This document shows positions 42,201-54,200 of a stretch of DNA of 64,000 bases, in pieces. Within the stretch, counting starts at the first letter, position 1. Every line of letters begins with the position of its first letter. Under the pieces are notes generated by a model. It had not been told where the DNA came from. It worked only from the letters and a program-made list of their open reading frames with translations, and did not search any database. Made by a program: the position numbers and the translations under genes. This DNA is from Dasypus novemcinctus (Eukaryota > Chordata > Mammalia > Cingulata > Dasypodidae): NCBI RefSeq assembly GCF_030445035.2, contig NC_080695.1:56437954-56501953 (forward strand), written 5' to 3'.

Positions 42201-45200
42201 GGGGCTGCCCCTTGCTGAGAACCTGCGGTGGAGAAGACGGTGAGGCTGTGCCCTGGCAGCAAAGAGCTCCTTGCAGAGGTGCCGGCAATCCCACCCACGC
42301 TCCCAGGATGGAGTCTAGAATCTTCTCAGGGTCAAGGTCCCCTTTGAAAATACGATATAAACCATGGCGACCTCTCCCAAGGGGTTGAAATAGCAATCGC
42401 AGATAATACTCTATTTCAGTGACTTCATGACACCGTCATAGATGCACCGTTATTTTACAAACCTTAAGAAAGGAAAAAAAAACAAGATGGGGACTGATAA
42501 GAAACCCATTCATAAAACTGGGATGCCAAAGAACCACACTCTAAATGAAAAGGTAGAGGAGAAATAAACATGCCAGGAAGAAAAGGACAGTGAGGAAAAG
42601 TACATACCTCAACCACGGTGCTGAAGGAAGGGAGGAAAAAACAAAACTCCCCCCTGAGAATCTGAACTGGGAGCTGCTGTTCAAACAGGATGACATTCTA
42701 AATTCACACTACCAAGGTGGGCAAAAAAATACCAAGAGGATTTAGAATACTGAGCAATGGGCCCTGGGAGAGTGACAGAAGCAGAGGCAAATTCTCTCTG
42801 GAAGAAGCCAGTTTCAATTCACCTTTAGTGACTGACACTAAAACTATAAAATTTCAGAGATGGCAAATGTGGGAGGGAAATCTGTCTTAAAATCAGAGAC
42901 ACAGGGAATGCCACGACTGTAATGCGGTCAGAGCTGATGTTCTATTAAAGTGCTCAGGTGAGCCGGGCTTGATGCAAAGTCCTCTCCAGTCAGTATGTCG
43001 TTCAATCCTGCGCCAGCCCAATGAGGTGGGTACCACTCTAACACCAGTTTTTCAGGTGTCGAAACTGAAGAACAGCGAGAGAAAGGGACGTGGGAAGGCC
43101 ACAAAGTTATAGTGAGTGAGAGTGCAGGGATTCGAACTCCAACGGGCTGGCTCCAGAGCTAGTGCTCAGCTCCTTCCGCCGTGCTGGAGAAGTACACTGG
43201 GCCTGCTCTTCCTGGGTTCTGGCCTCTGCCCCTGAGGAAAGGACCACCCCCAGGCCCTGGAGGGGCAGGGGAGGCAGTCTTCCGGGTCACTATAAAAGCC
43301 TGTCCCCTGCGCTAACTCTCTAACAGCCTGGACCCAGGTAAGGCAGCCAAGGGGAATGACCACAACCCAAGCCTTACCCTGAGAAACACTCACTACATTT
43401 TACACACGATTTTGTCGAGTTCACAGATCCTCTGGAAAGGCATCTGTGGGCCCCTTGTGGGATCAAAGCCTCTGAGTTAAAAAGTTTTGCTTTCTGAGAG
43501 TTAAGGGAAAACTTCGTATATCTCACGGAGCAAACGGAAAAAATGACGAGAAGAAGCCAGACCTTTCCATTCACGGAGAAGCCGGTGAAGACGAAGTTGA
43601 TGTCCCCGCCCTTGGTGCAGATGTCACTGATGCCGTCCACATAGAGCTCCACGGTCGTTGGCTCTGAGGAATCAAGTTCAAGACACAAGAGCAGCTTCAG
43701 ATCTGGGAGACTGTGAAACTGAGTAAAGCAAGTTTATTGCTCTGCTTTCATTTTCTTCATTTTTGAACACTTAATACACTCAGATAGTTCAAAACTCCAA
43801 AGACATAAAAAAGTATACAAGGAAAAGTCTCCTTTCCACCCCTAACCCCAGTCACCCAAAGGGAGCCACTGTGACGAATATGTAATATTTGTAAAAGTCT
43901 TTCAAATAAAGTGTATCCCGAGTGCCATTAAAATTCAGAGAGGGGAAGCAGGTGTGGTTCAAGCTATTGGGCTCTCATCTACCATATGGAGGGTCCCAGG
44001 TTCGGTTCCTGGGGCCTCCCGGGGAAAGCGAGCTGGTCTGCGTGGCACAGAGAATTAGCGCAACAAGACGACACAACAAAAAAGAGACACAGAGGAGAGA
44101 GAGTGAGAGATACAACAAACCCGGGAGCTGAGGTGGCTCAAGCAATTGAGAGCCTCTCTCCCACATCGGAAGGTCCTGGGATCAGTTCCCGGTGCCTCTT
44201 AAAGAGAAGACGAGAAGAGAAGACGAGCAGACCCAGAAGAACACGCAGCAAACGGACACAGAGAGCAGACAGTGAGTGCAAGCAGGGGTGGGAGGGGAAT
44301 AAATAAATGAATCTTAAAAAAAAAAAACTCAGTGAGCACCAAACAGTTTGATATACTGAATGCTTACCACAGACCAGGAGCTGAGCTAATAAGTGCATTT
44401 AAACTTCACAACTATTTTAAGAAGTAGGTAGTAATAAATGCAATTTAGAGGGGTAAACTGAGGCATGGACAAGTTAAAGGACCTTCCAAGGTCATAGAGC
44501 TTGCAAGTGAAAGAGCCCCAATTGACCCCTGGCTCCAGTCCCATGACCTCGCCAAGTTCACAAGCTCGTCCACGCCCAAGGGAACCAAGCCAGCGGCAAA
44601 GGGGTAGCTACCGTGAAGGGGAATGAGGCGGCCACTACTCAGCTCCCAGCTGCTACCAGGGGCCCAAGCCAACTTCTCGAGAAAAACTGGAAATCTGGAA
44701 TTTTAAGTGCAAACTCCTGATTTTTCTATTATAGAAACTAATTCAATCAAGGGAAAAAGTACTAAGGAGCTTACCACGAAAGGGGTGAAAGGTGAGGTTT
44801 GAAAAGGCTAGGAAGAATGTGAAGTGTTAAGTAGAGAAGAAAATGGAAAAACCAAGAGAATCCCAAGTAAAATGAAGAATTAAACCCACACACACAGGAG
44901 AAGCCTAAAGAAAATGGGCCAAAGACTTAAACAGGCACCTCACAAAAGAGGCTATCCAAACGGCCAATAAGTGCATGACAACTGCTCAATCTCGTTGGCC
45001 ACCAGGGAAATGCAAATCAAAACCACAATGAGAAAGCACCACAGCCCACCACAGAGGCTAAAATTAAAGACCGTCCATGCCAAGTGTTGGCAAGGACGCG
45101 GAATAATCAGAACTCTTGAGCATCATTGGTGGATCATAAATTGATACAACTACTTTGGATATTTGGCAGGATCTACTTAAATCTGAGCACGTGCACCAAT

Positions 45201-48200
45201 TTCACTCCTAGTAAATACCCAACAGAAATGCAAACACGTGTACCAAGAGATGCACACACAAATGTTTATAGGAGCACTACTCTTAGTGGCCCCAAACAGG
45301 AAACAACCCAAACATCCAATGGTAGAACAGATAAATGGTTTTATTTTCATACATCAGAATTCTACAGAGCAATGAGAATGGGCAAACTGCAGCTACACAT
45401 TACAGAGATGGCTCTTCAAACCATAATGCCAAGAGGAAACCAGATACCAAAAAGTACACTGCATGACCCACTTACACACAGTTCAAGAGACAAAGCTAAT
45501 CTGTACTTTTAGAAGTCAGGGTGATGGAGGGTGATGGGTTCTGAGGGCTGAGGATGGGGTGCTTCAGAGCCGCAGGGAAGTCTTCTTTCACTATCTGGGT
45601 GGTGGCTTAATGGGTGCGTTCACTTTGAAAATTCATCAAAGTTTACACTTACAATCAGAATGTTTTTCTAATCTAAATCTATAAGTCAAGAACAACAAAA
45701 AAAACAAAAAACAGAAAATGTATTAAAAGAAAAAGCACTGGCTGGGAGAGGAGGGGAAAGGTCCAGAAGCTGCCAACTGGTGGCCTCCGCAGTAGCCATT
45801 GGCTGGTTTAGTCCCCTCGAGCTTTCTGGAGCACACCAGCAAGGAACCCACCAACCTGGGAACGCAAAAGAACCTCTTTCCCAGCTGTAGCAGGTTGATA
45901 TGGTTATGAATTCCAAAAATAAATATTGGATTGCTTGTAATCTGACCTGTACCTGGGCATGATTATGATTAGGGCGTGGAGTCCCTGCCCCTAGGTGGGT
46001 GGGGACTCATATATAAAAGGCATGGCCAAGGACACAGTTGAGGGTTCTTAACATGGGAGGTTTGATGTTGGAGTTTGATGCTGAAGTCTTACGCTGGAGC
46101 CCCGGGGAGAGAGAGAGAGTCATTAGCCTGATAGTCTACAACTGACCTTGTGGAGAGAGGCAAAGCCTAGAGAGCCTCATAGTCTACAGTGGACCTTGTG
46201 GAGGAAACAGAGGAGCTGAGCCCAGAGGAACCCAGGAAGCCTGAACCCTTGCAGACGTCAGCAGCCATCTTGCTCCAACATGTGAAAATAGACTTTGGTG
46301 AAGGAAGTAACGTATGCGTTATGGCCTGGTAACTGTAAGCTCCTACCCCAAATAAACACCCTTTATAAAAACCAACCAATTTCTGGTATTTGGCCTCAGC
46401 ACCCCTTTTGGCTGACTAATACATCAGCCAAGTGAGCTGTTGGCTGCTTGAGCTCCACTGTGCCCCTTCATGACAGGAGGGACGAAATTCTTCCTTCCTC
46501 TGATCTCTTAAGAGAAGTAGGAGATCTGGATTTTCATGTGAAACTTCACAATGTTTAAATATTGCAATTAATTCATTTAAGGAAACAAAAAACAAACAAG
46601 CACTGAGGGGCTAAGAAACTGTCCTGAGCAGGAGCCAAGCGCCCACTCTTGGCCTCTGTGCTGCTCTACAACCACTTAGGGAATGACACGTCAAAAGGAG
46701 AGTTTCCTGAGAAGGACAGAAAGAAAGATGTCTATATAAGCCTCAAGGCCACCTAAGCTACATCCAAACTACGCTAAAACGACAAGAAAATTAAAAAAAA
46801 AACAAAACACCTCTTCCACAAAAGAAATGAATCCTTAATATTTTAATACTCTATATACTCTACCAACTTAAATTAATATTTAGCATATAAGTGAGTCCCT
46901 TAGAGAGTATATCTGGTTATTTCGTTTACTTACCAAAACTCCACCCAAGGGGAGGCTCAATCTTCAGAATGAAATCTCCCTAAAAGACAAAAAAAAAAAA
47001 AAAAGAAGAAATTGAAAAGAATAAGAACTGGTGGCCCTTCAACTGGTTTAGTTTCATGCTATCATTTAATTTAAAACATTTACATGTGAAATGAAATTAC
47101 AAGTTTAAGGTGCATTCTTCCGAATGTAATGAGTTCCTTAACTCCCTTCAGAAGCTGCAAGCTGAAGTTAAATTCCAGAAGTTGCCACCTGACCCACAAG
47201 AAGATACCACACTGAAGCCAGCTCAGGAGTTCTGAAGACACTATATTCAACCAGATGTTATGTTTTTGTGTTTTTTTGTGTTTTTCTTAAAGACTTCTTC
47301 AGTAATTGCCTTTATTTTTATTTTAGTATTTATTTATTTAATTGTATTTTTTTGAAGATACATAGACCACAAAAAATGTTACACTAAAAAATATAAGAGG
47401 TTCCCATATAACCCACACCCCACTCCACCCACCCCTCCCACATCAACCACCTCTTTCATCAGTGTGGCACATTCATTGCATTTGTTGAACACATTTTGGA
47501 GCACTGCTGTACCACATGGATAATAGTTCACACTGTACTTTACACTCTCCCCCAGCACATTCACTGAGTTGTTCATGCAGATGGCTCTGGAGTCCAGTGC
47601 CCTGTCAGTGGGCCCTACCTTGGGATTTGTGTTCCTGAGTGTGATGGAGTTGGACTCAGATGTGACCTTTCTACACCTGCCTCTTCTGTCACTTTTACTG
47701 AACCTGTGGTTGGTGCTGGGGTTGGTGTATGCTCAGGAAACTTGAATCTCTGGACTGGCCATGTGCCAGCTGGGCCCTGAACCTCAGCAGAGTTGCAACT
47801 CCTACTCTCCTGCTCACTGGACTTACCCAGGTCAGCTAAAAGGAGGTGAGGATGGTCAACCACCACACCAGGGAACCGAGAGTGCCTACAACTGCAAGCA
47901 GGAGAATTGCATCCATCAACCATGTGGGATCTAAGCCCTGTCTCGATATAGAGGTGGAATGAGGGGGTAAAGAGTACAAACTGACTTCATACACTTCCAA
48001 AGCACTTGATTTTTTCCATAAAGCCCATGAATTCACGTTATTTACACAATTTTTAAAAATTTATTTTAGGCTGCTTGAAAGTAAAGGGTTCTATTAAGTG
48101 TTTCTCGACCTTGGCATTGCTGACATTCGGGGGCTGTCCTGTGCCCAGCAGGATGGCAAGCAGCATCTCTGGCCTCCACCCACCAGATGCCAACGGCACC

Positions 48201-51200
48201 CCTCACCCCAGCTAAGACGACCAAACTTTTCTCTCGACGTTGCCAGAAGTCCCCCTGGGGACAGGGAAAACCACGGTATTAAATCTTGTCTACATACAAG
48301 GCATCTCCCTCGGAATACGGCTGGTACTGCTATATTCCACTTACCATTTAGAACACAGCTGGGCAGTCCGCTCCCGTGGGGAAGGCCATTCTCCTGCTGC
48401 GTCCAGCCTGGCGGGGCGGCCCACTTCCCAACATACAAGATGAGCAATAAAGACCGACGGGCCCTCCCCTCTTACCTTATCGTACAAGGGGATCATAAAG
48501 TAACCGTTGTTTGGGGCACAGTCTGTCTGGTATTTCAAAGTCCCATGCTTGGTGTACAGCTTTATCTGGAAAGGAAAGAAAGAAAACAGACGTCATAAGA
48601 TCGCCTTTGAGAATTAACTACATGTGCCAGGTCTAAACTCATTTAGCTGAGGGCCTGCTGCTTGCCATCAGGGACAGAGAGAAAGAAGATCAAATGTCCT
48701 CCACATAGTGCAATTTCATGTTTTTTCAAATTAGAAAACATCTAAAGCGCATCCCCAATGTCATGTTTTTTAAAAATATTTTCCATTTTAAATTTTAGTG
48801 ACTATCTCTAGGTTGTTCATATAGGCTTCTGGGTCCAAAGCAGCTATTTTCAGACTGATGTAAGTAAGGTGCTTGTTAAAATGCAGATTCCTGGGTATCA
48901 CCTCACGTGCGAGACCCAGGGAGCTGCATTCTTAAGCCCAGATGACTCAAACACTTACAGTCACACTCATCTGGGAGCTTTTAATTTTCTCTTTTATGTT
49001 TATTCTGAGAACAACAACCAATCAAAAAGATACTGATGTATATCCTCTCCTTAGGAGCTCTCCAAAAGTCTTGCATTCTAAGCACCCCCAGATAGGAACC
49101 GGGGCTTCTGCAAGTGAACTGTGGCCTCGGACCATCCATTCAATCTCCCCGCCTTCAGCATCTCGATCTGTGAAGACAGCCCCTCCCCATCATGGTTGTA
49201 GACTCACATGGAGGCGTATCAGGCACCTGGGATAGAGTGTAGGCGCAACAAAAAAGTACTTTGTATTACTATGTAACAAGTCGGCAACACAGTGTAACTC
49301 CTAGGGCAGAGAATGGGTCAATTTTTTTTTTTAGTTTATTTTTTTTATTTCTTTCTCTCCCTCCACCCCTGTTGTCTGTTCTGTGTCCATTCGCTGTGTG
49401 TTCTTCTGTATCTGCTTGGATTCTTGTCAGCAGCACTGAGAATCTGTATCTCTTTTTGTTGCGTCATCTTGCTGCATCAGCTCTCCGTGTGTGCAGCACC
49501 ATTCTCGGGCAGGCTGCACTTTCTTCACACAGGGCAACTCTCCTTGCACGTGGGGCTCCCCTATACAGGGGGCACCCCTTGCCCGCATCAGCACTGCGCA
49601 TCAGCACTGCGCATGGGCCGGCTCACCACACAGGGCAGGAGGCCCTGGGTTTGAACCTTGGACCTCCCATGTGGTAGGCGGACACTGTATCCATTGAGCC
49701 AAATCTGCTTCCCAAGAAAATGTTCTTAAATTTACCCGCATGGCTTAACAGCTCAGCCTGTTTCCACCTCTGAAGGGGAAGTGGTTAGGGCTGATGACCT
49801 CCGTAGCCGTTTGGTATTATTTATGATTTCCATAAAGAAATACAAATTATGTTTGTAAACTGGTTGGTTCCTCTGGTGTGATAACCCTTTGACTATTAGA
49901 TTCAGCTGAGCCATCTGATTAAATTATGTTAAGATTAGGGCTCTTATCCAGCCACATCATTAGAGTTCGACTCAGCATTGAGTCCCAGCCCCCTTGAGTT
50001 GATAAAACAGATGTTCACACGGAAGCAGATACTCGGGAGAAGGAGAACACAGAAGATACGCAGGAAGAGAGAGTACTCCATAGACATGGCCCCAGGAAGA
50101 GAGTTGAGCCTGAGAGTCTACAGCTGACCTCCTGGAGAGAACAGAGCAGCTGAACCCAGAAAGAAACAAGCTATGGGAAGAGACAAGCCTTATACCAGCC
50201 TACAGCTGAGACTGGAAGAAGCTGGGACCAAGGAGCCTTAAGAGGAAGGCAGGCTGACCCCTCGCACACATCGCCCGCCATCTTGCTCTAACACACGGCC
50301 AATGGCTTTGGGTGAGAAAGTACCTCTTATGGTACCTTGAGTTGGACTCTTTAGGCCTTGTGACTGTAAGCTTCTGCCCCAAATAAATACCTTTATAAAA
50401 GCCAAAAGAGTTCAGGTACTTTGTATCAGCACTCCATTGGCTGACTAACACAACCTTCTCAACGACCCTCACCTCTAAAATGTTAATGCTCCAAGAGAAA
50501 CAAGAGCATCGAGTCTTACCAGCCAAGATGCACACACCTGGGAAAGGAAGAAAGTGAAAAAATGCAGACTGTAAGCTCCCTGTGGGCAGGGATCCCAAAT
50601 TACTCTCCTTTGCATGCTCCATAGTGCCTGTGTCTTGTTTACTGTAAGCACTTAATACTTGAAAATTTTGTTTAAAGACCATATGGTAATTCAAGTGCAC
50701 ACATTTGAAGCAGGGACTGAAAATTCACCAGCTTAGAGGGGCCAGGCAGGTAACCATCAAAGGACATTGATCAGGGAAGCGGACTTGGTCCAGAGGATAG
50801 GGCATCCGTCTACCACATGGGAGGTCCACGGTTCAAACCCCGGGCCTCCTTGACCTGTGTGGAGCTGGCCCATGAGCAGTGCTGATGCGCGCAAGGAGTG
50901 CTGTGCCACACAGGGGTGTCCCCTGCGTAGGGGAGCCCCACGCACAGGGAGTGCGCCTAGTGCAAAAGAAAGTGCAGCCTGCCCAGGAATGGCGCCGCAC
51001 ACACAGAGAGCTGACACAACAAGATGACACAACAAAAGAAACACAGATTCCCATGCTGCTGACAACAACAGAAGCAGACAAAGAAGAACACGCAGCAAAT
51101 GGACACAGAGAACAGACAACTGGGGGGGGGAGGAAGGGGAGAGGGAAAAAAAGTAGATTTATTTAAAAAAAAAAAAAAGGACATTGATCAGAAGGGGAGA

Positions 51201-54200
51201 CAGATTACACTCAAATGGTCCAAGGATCAGCTGAGTATTACAGAGAAGCCAGGAATCCAGTTTTTTAATGTGAAATCTCCAGACTGTTAAGGTACTAGCA
51301 AACAATATGATTTTTCTTTGAACAGCCCAGGCCACTGTTGAGGAAGAGCGTGTAAGTTCCATGAGGGCAGGGGGTTTCATCTGTCCTATTCACTGCACTG
51401 CTAACCTCCACCCAGAACAAGGCTTCAGTCCCCGCAGGTGCTCAATACATAGCTCTTGACTGAACGAAGGAAAGAAGGCTGAAGAGCGAAGGTAGTTCTG
51501 TTTGAACACACAAAAAAAACAATCAAGACATGGTTGTGGAGGGAAGTGGATTTGACTCAAGCAACAGTGTCCGCCTACAACATGGGAGGTCCAGGGTTCA
51601 AACTCAGGGCCTCCTGACCCGTGTGGAGCTGGCCCATGAGCAGTGTTGATGTGCGCAAGGAGTACCGTGCCGCGCAGGGGTGTCCCCCGCATGGGGGAGC
51701 CCCACGTGCAAGGAGTGTGCCCCCGCAAGGAGAGCCGCCCAGTGCGAAAGAAAGTGCAGCCTGCCCAGGAGTGGCGCCACACACACAGAGAGCTGATGCA
51801 GCAAGATGATGCAACAAAAAGAAACACAGGTTCCCAATGCCACCGACAAGAATGCAAGAGGACTCAGAAGAACACACAGCAAATGGACAAAGAGAGCAGA
51901 CAACTGTGTGGGGGGGAGGGGGAAGGGGAGAGAAATAAATAAAAAATAAATCTTTAAAAAAAAAGACATGGTTGTGGAAAACTTGAGTATGCCCATTTCT
52001 TTCATAAAGTGCAGATCAGGACGAAGGATGGCCCTATAAATCTTCATCAAGATTACACATGTGAAGTGTCTGATTTCATAGCCGAGGACAGTCTGGGTTC
52101 AGAAATTATGAAAGAATGAAGGTCTCAAACCCTCTGGACAGGCAGCCCTAGGGCTCAAGGAACACACTTCGTACTGGGTCACATACCTGCTCTCTGCTCT
52201 TGAGGTACTTAGAGCGCTTGGGATGGGCTGCCCCTCCTGCCTTCTCTTTCCTCCAGGAGCCCCACAAAACTACCAGATGTGAAAGGCTGCCTTTCGAGGT
52301 GGCTCCAGAAATGCCGCACACACACCCCGGGGCAATCCCAGGAGGTGGCCTAGGCACCCGGTAGCTGCCAAAATACCTGTCCTGCCAGTGAGTAGGTTCC
52401 CTAACAACCCAGCCTCTTTAGACCATAAAGGGGGAAGAGCAGCAGACAGAGGGGCCCTGGGGATAAGAATGGGTACTCTTCTTTGGGAAATATATGGGGC
52501 GGGCTTCTGCTGCTTCTCTCCCAACGTCCCCCTCACCATCCTACAAGGATTAAGACTGGGGCTTGGGGCCAGGCCAGGTCAAAGAGCTAGTGGGGTGTGG
52601 GGCCTCCTTTCTACCCCAGCCCCCAAGTCCTCAACATCCCGCTTTACAGAACACACTGGCACCAGCCCTTCAGTCCCCCAGGTGCTTGCCAAAGGCCTTT
52701 TCCATCCCTTGTCTTCAGCATTTCCCCTCCTCTTCCTTTGTTCTCTCCCAAGCACCTGCTCTCAGGCTCTTTCCATCTTTCCACTTCTCTCCCCTCTCCT
52801 GCCCATCATCAGGTCCCTCCCCCCAAAAGAGGCCCAGCCCTCCCTCAGGACTGTCCCAACTTCCCTGACAAGTGACCTGTCCCCACCTCCATTAATCCCT
52901 CCTCCTTTTCCCCAAAGCTTTCTGGGTCATAATCCTACTGGGCTGATAATCATCTTACTGAATAGGTTTTACCACTTGGTAGAGACTTAATCTCTACAGC
53001 ATAATTCTAATATCTAACCAGTAAGGCCATCAGGGTGGCTGGCAACTCAACTTCCAGAAGAAAAGGAGGCCCAAGGAGGATGAGGGGATGGGGTGTTGTG
53101 GGGTAAAAGGGAGGTGGGGAGTGTTGAAATACAGATTCCCAGCCCCCAAGATTCCAATACAGATCTGCTGGGTCAGTCAGGATCTCCAGGATGGGATTCC
53201 ATGATCTTTAAAAGCACCCTAGGTGGTGTGAGTGAATAACAGCTTAGGACATTTGGGGGTTCTGGATTGTGAGGTTTGGGAATAAGAGTTGTGGTCTCGA
53301 TGTTCCGGAATATGGGTTCAGGGGAGCTGAGTTTCAGGGGCTCTGGTTCTGGGTAATCTGGGTTTTGAGGAACTGGGGTCTAGATTCTGGTAGAATTTAG
53401 AGTCCGGGTTCAAGGGAATTGGGGGCCTGAGTTTTGAGGAACTGGATTCCTCAAGGGGATCTAAATCTGGGTTTCAAGGAATCTGGGGTCTAAGTCCTGA
53501 AGGGTTTGGGCACTGCAAAGATGTGGTTTTAAGAGATCTGGGGTCTGGATTCTGAGGATACTCTGCGTTCCAAGCTCTATGGCAGGGGTTCTTGACCAGG
53601 GGGTCTGTGAGCTTGAACTGAAAAAAATCAACTTATTATCTTTATTTTCTCTGACCTCTAACTTAAATCAAGCATTTCCTTCCCTTATGAATATATGCAA
53701 TAAGTTACAGTGGTACTCACTTCATATCACATTACAGTTGTTGCACATCTTTCCAGATGTTTCCAAATTGCTTAGGCCGATCCATACTTCGAAAGTATGG
53801 TAGTTGTTACACCCGATGCCCGTTGGGTGTCCTACAACTATCTGCCACTACATTCTGAGAAGGGGTCCGTGGTTTTCACCTGACTGGCAAAGGGGTCGAG
53901 GTTTGAACAAAAAAGGTTAAGAACCCCTTTATATGGGATCTGGACTCTTGAGATCTGGGGTTTGGGAGAATTCGATTGTGAGTGATCTGGTAAAAATTGT
54001 GCACCATCATCACCATCAGCGAAGGGGCCTTCACGGCCCTCCCCGCCAACTCCGGAGCTGGCCCCGGATGGGAAACTCCGTTCCAGCGGGACTGGGGAGC
54101 AGGGGCTGGAGAGCCGGGGGAAAGCCCCACAACGCGGGGCTGGAGGACACCGCCCGGCAGATGCAAGGCCACCGCGGCCCCGAGAGGCGGCGCGCCGGGC

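Noticed and set aside
50775-50860. Possible tRNA gene (A box and B box present)
   Set aside because: It is the head of a DAS SINE with a poly(A) tail and target duplications. The same sequence recurs many times and would not fold as an intact tRNA.
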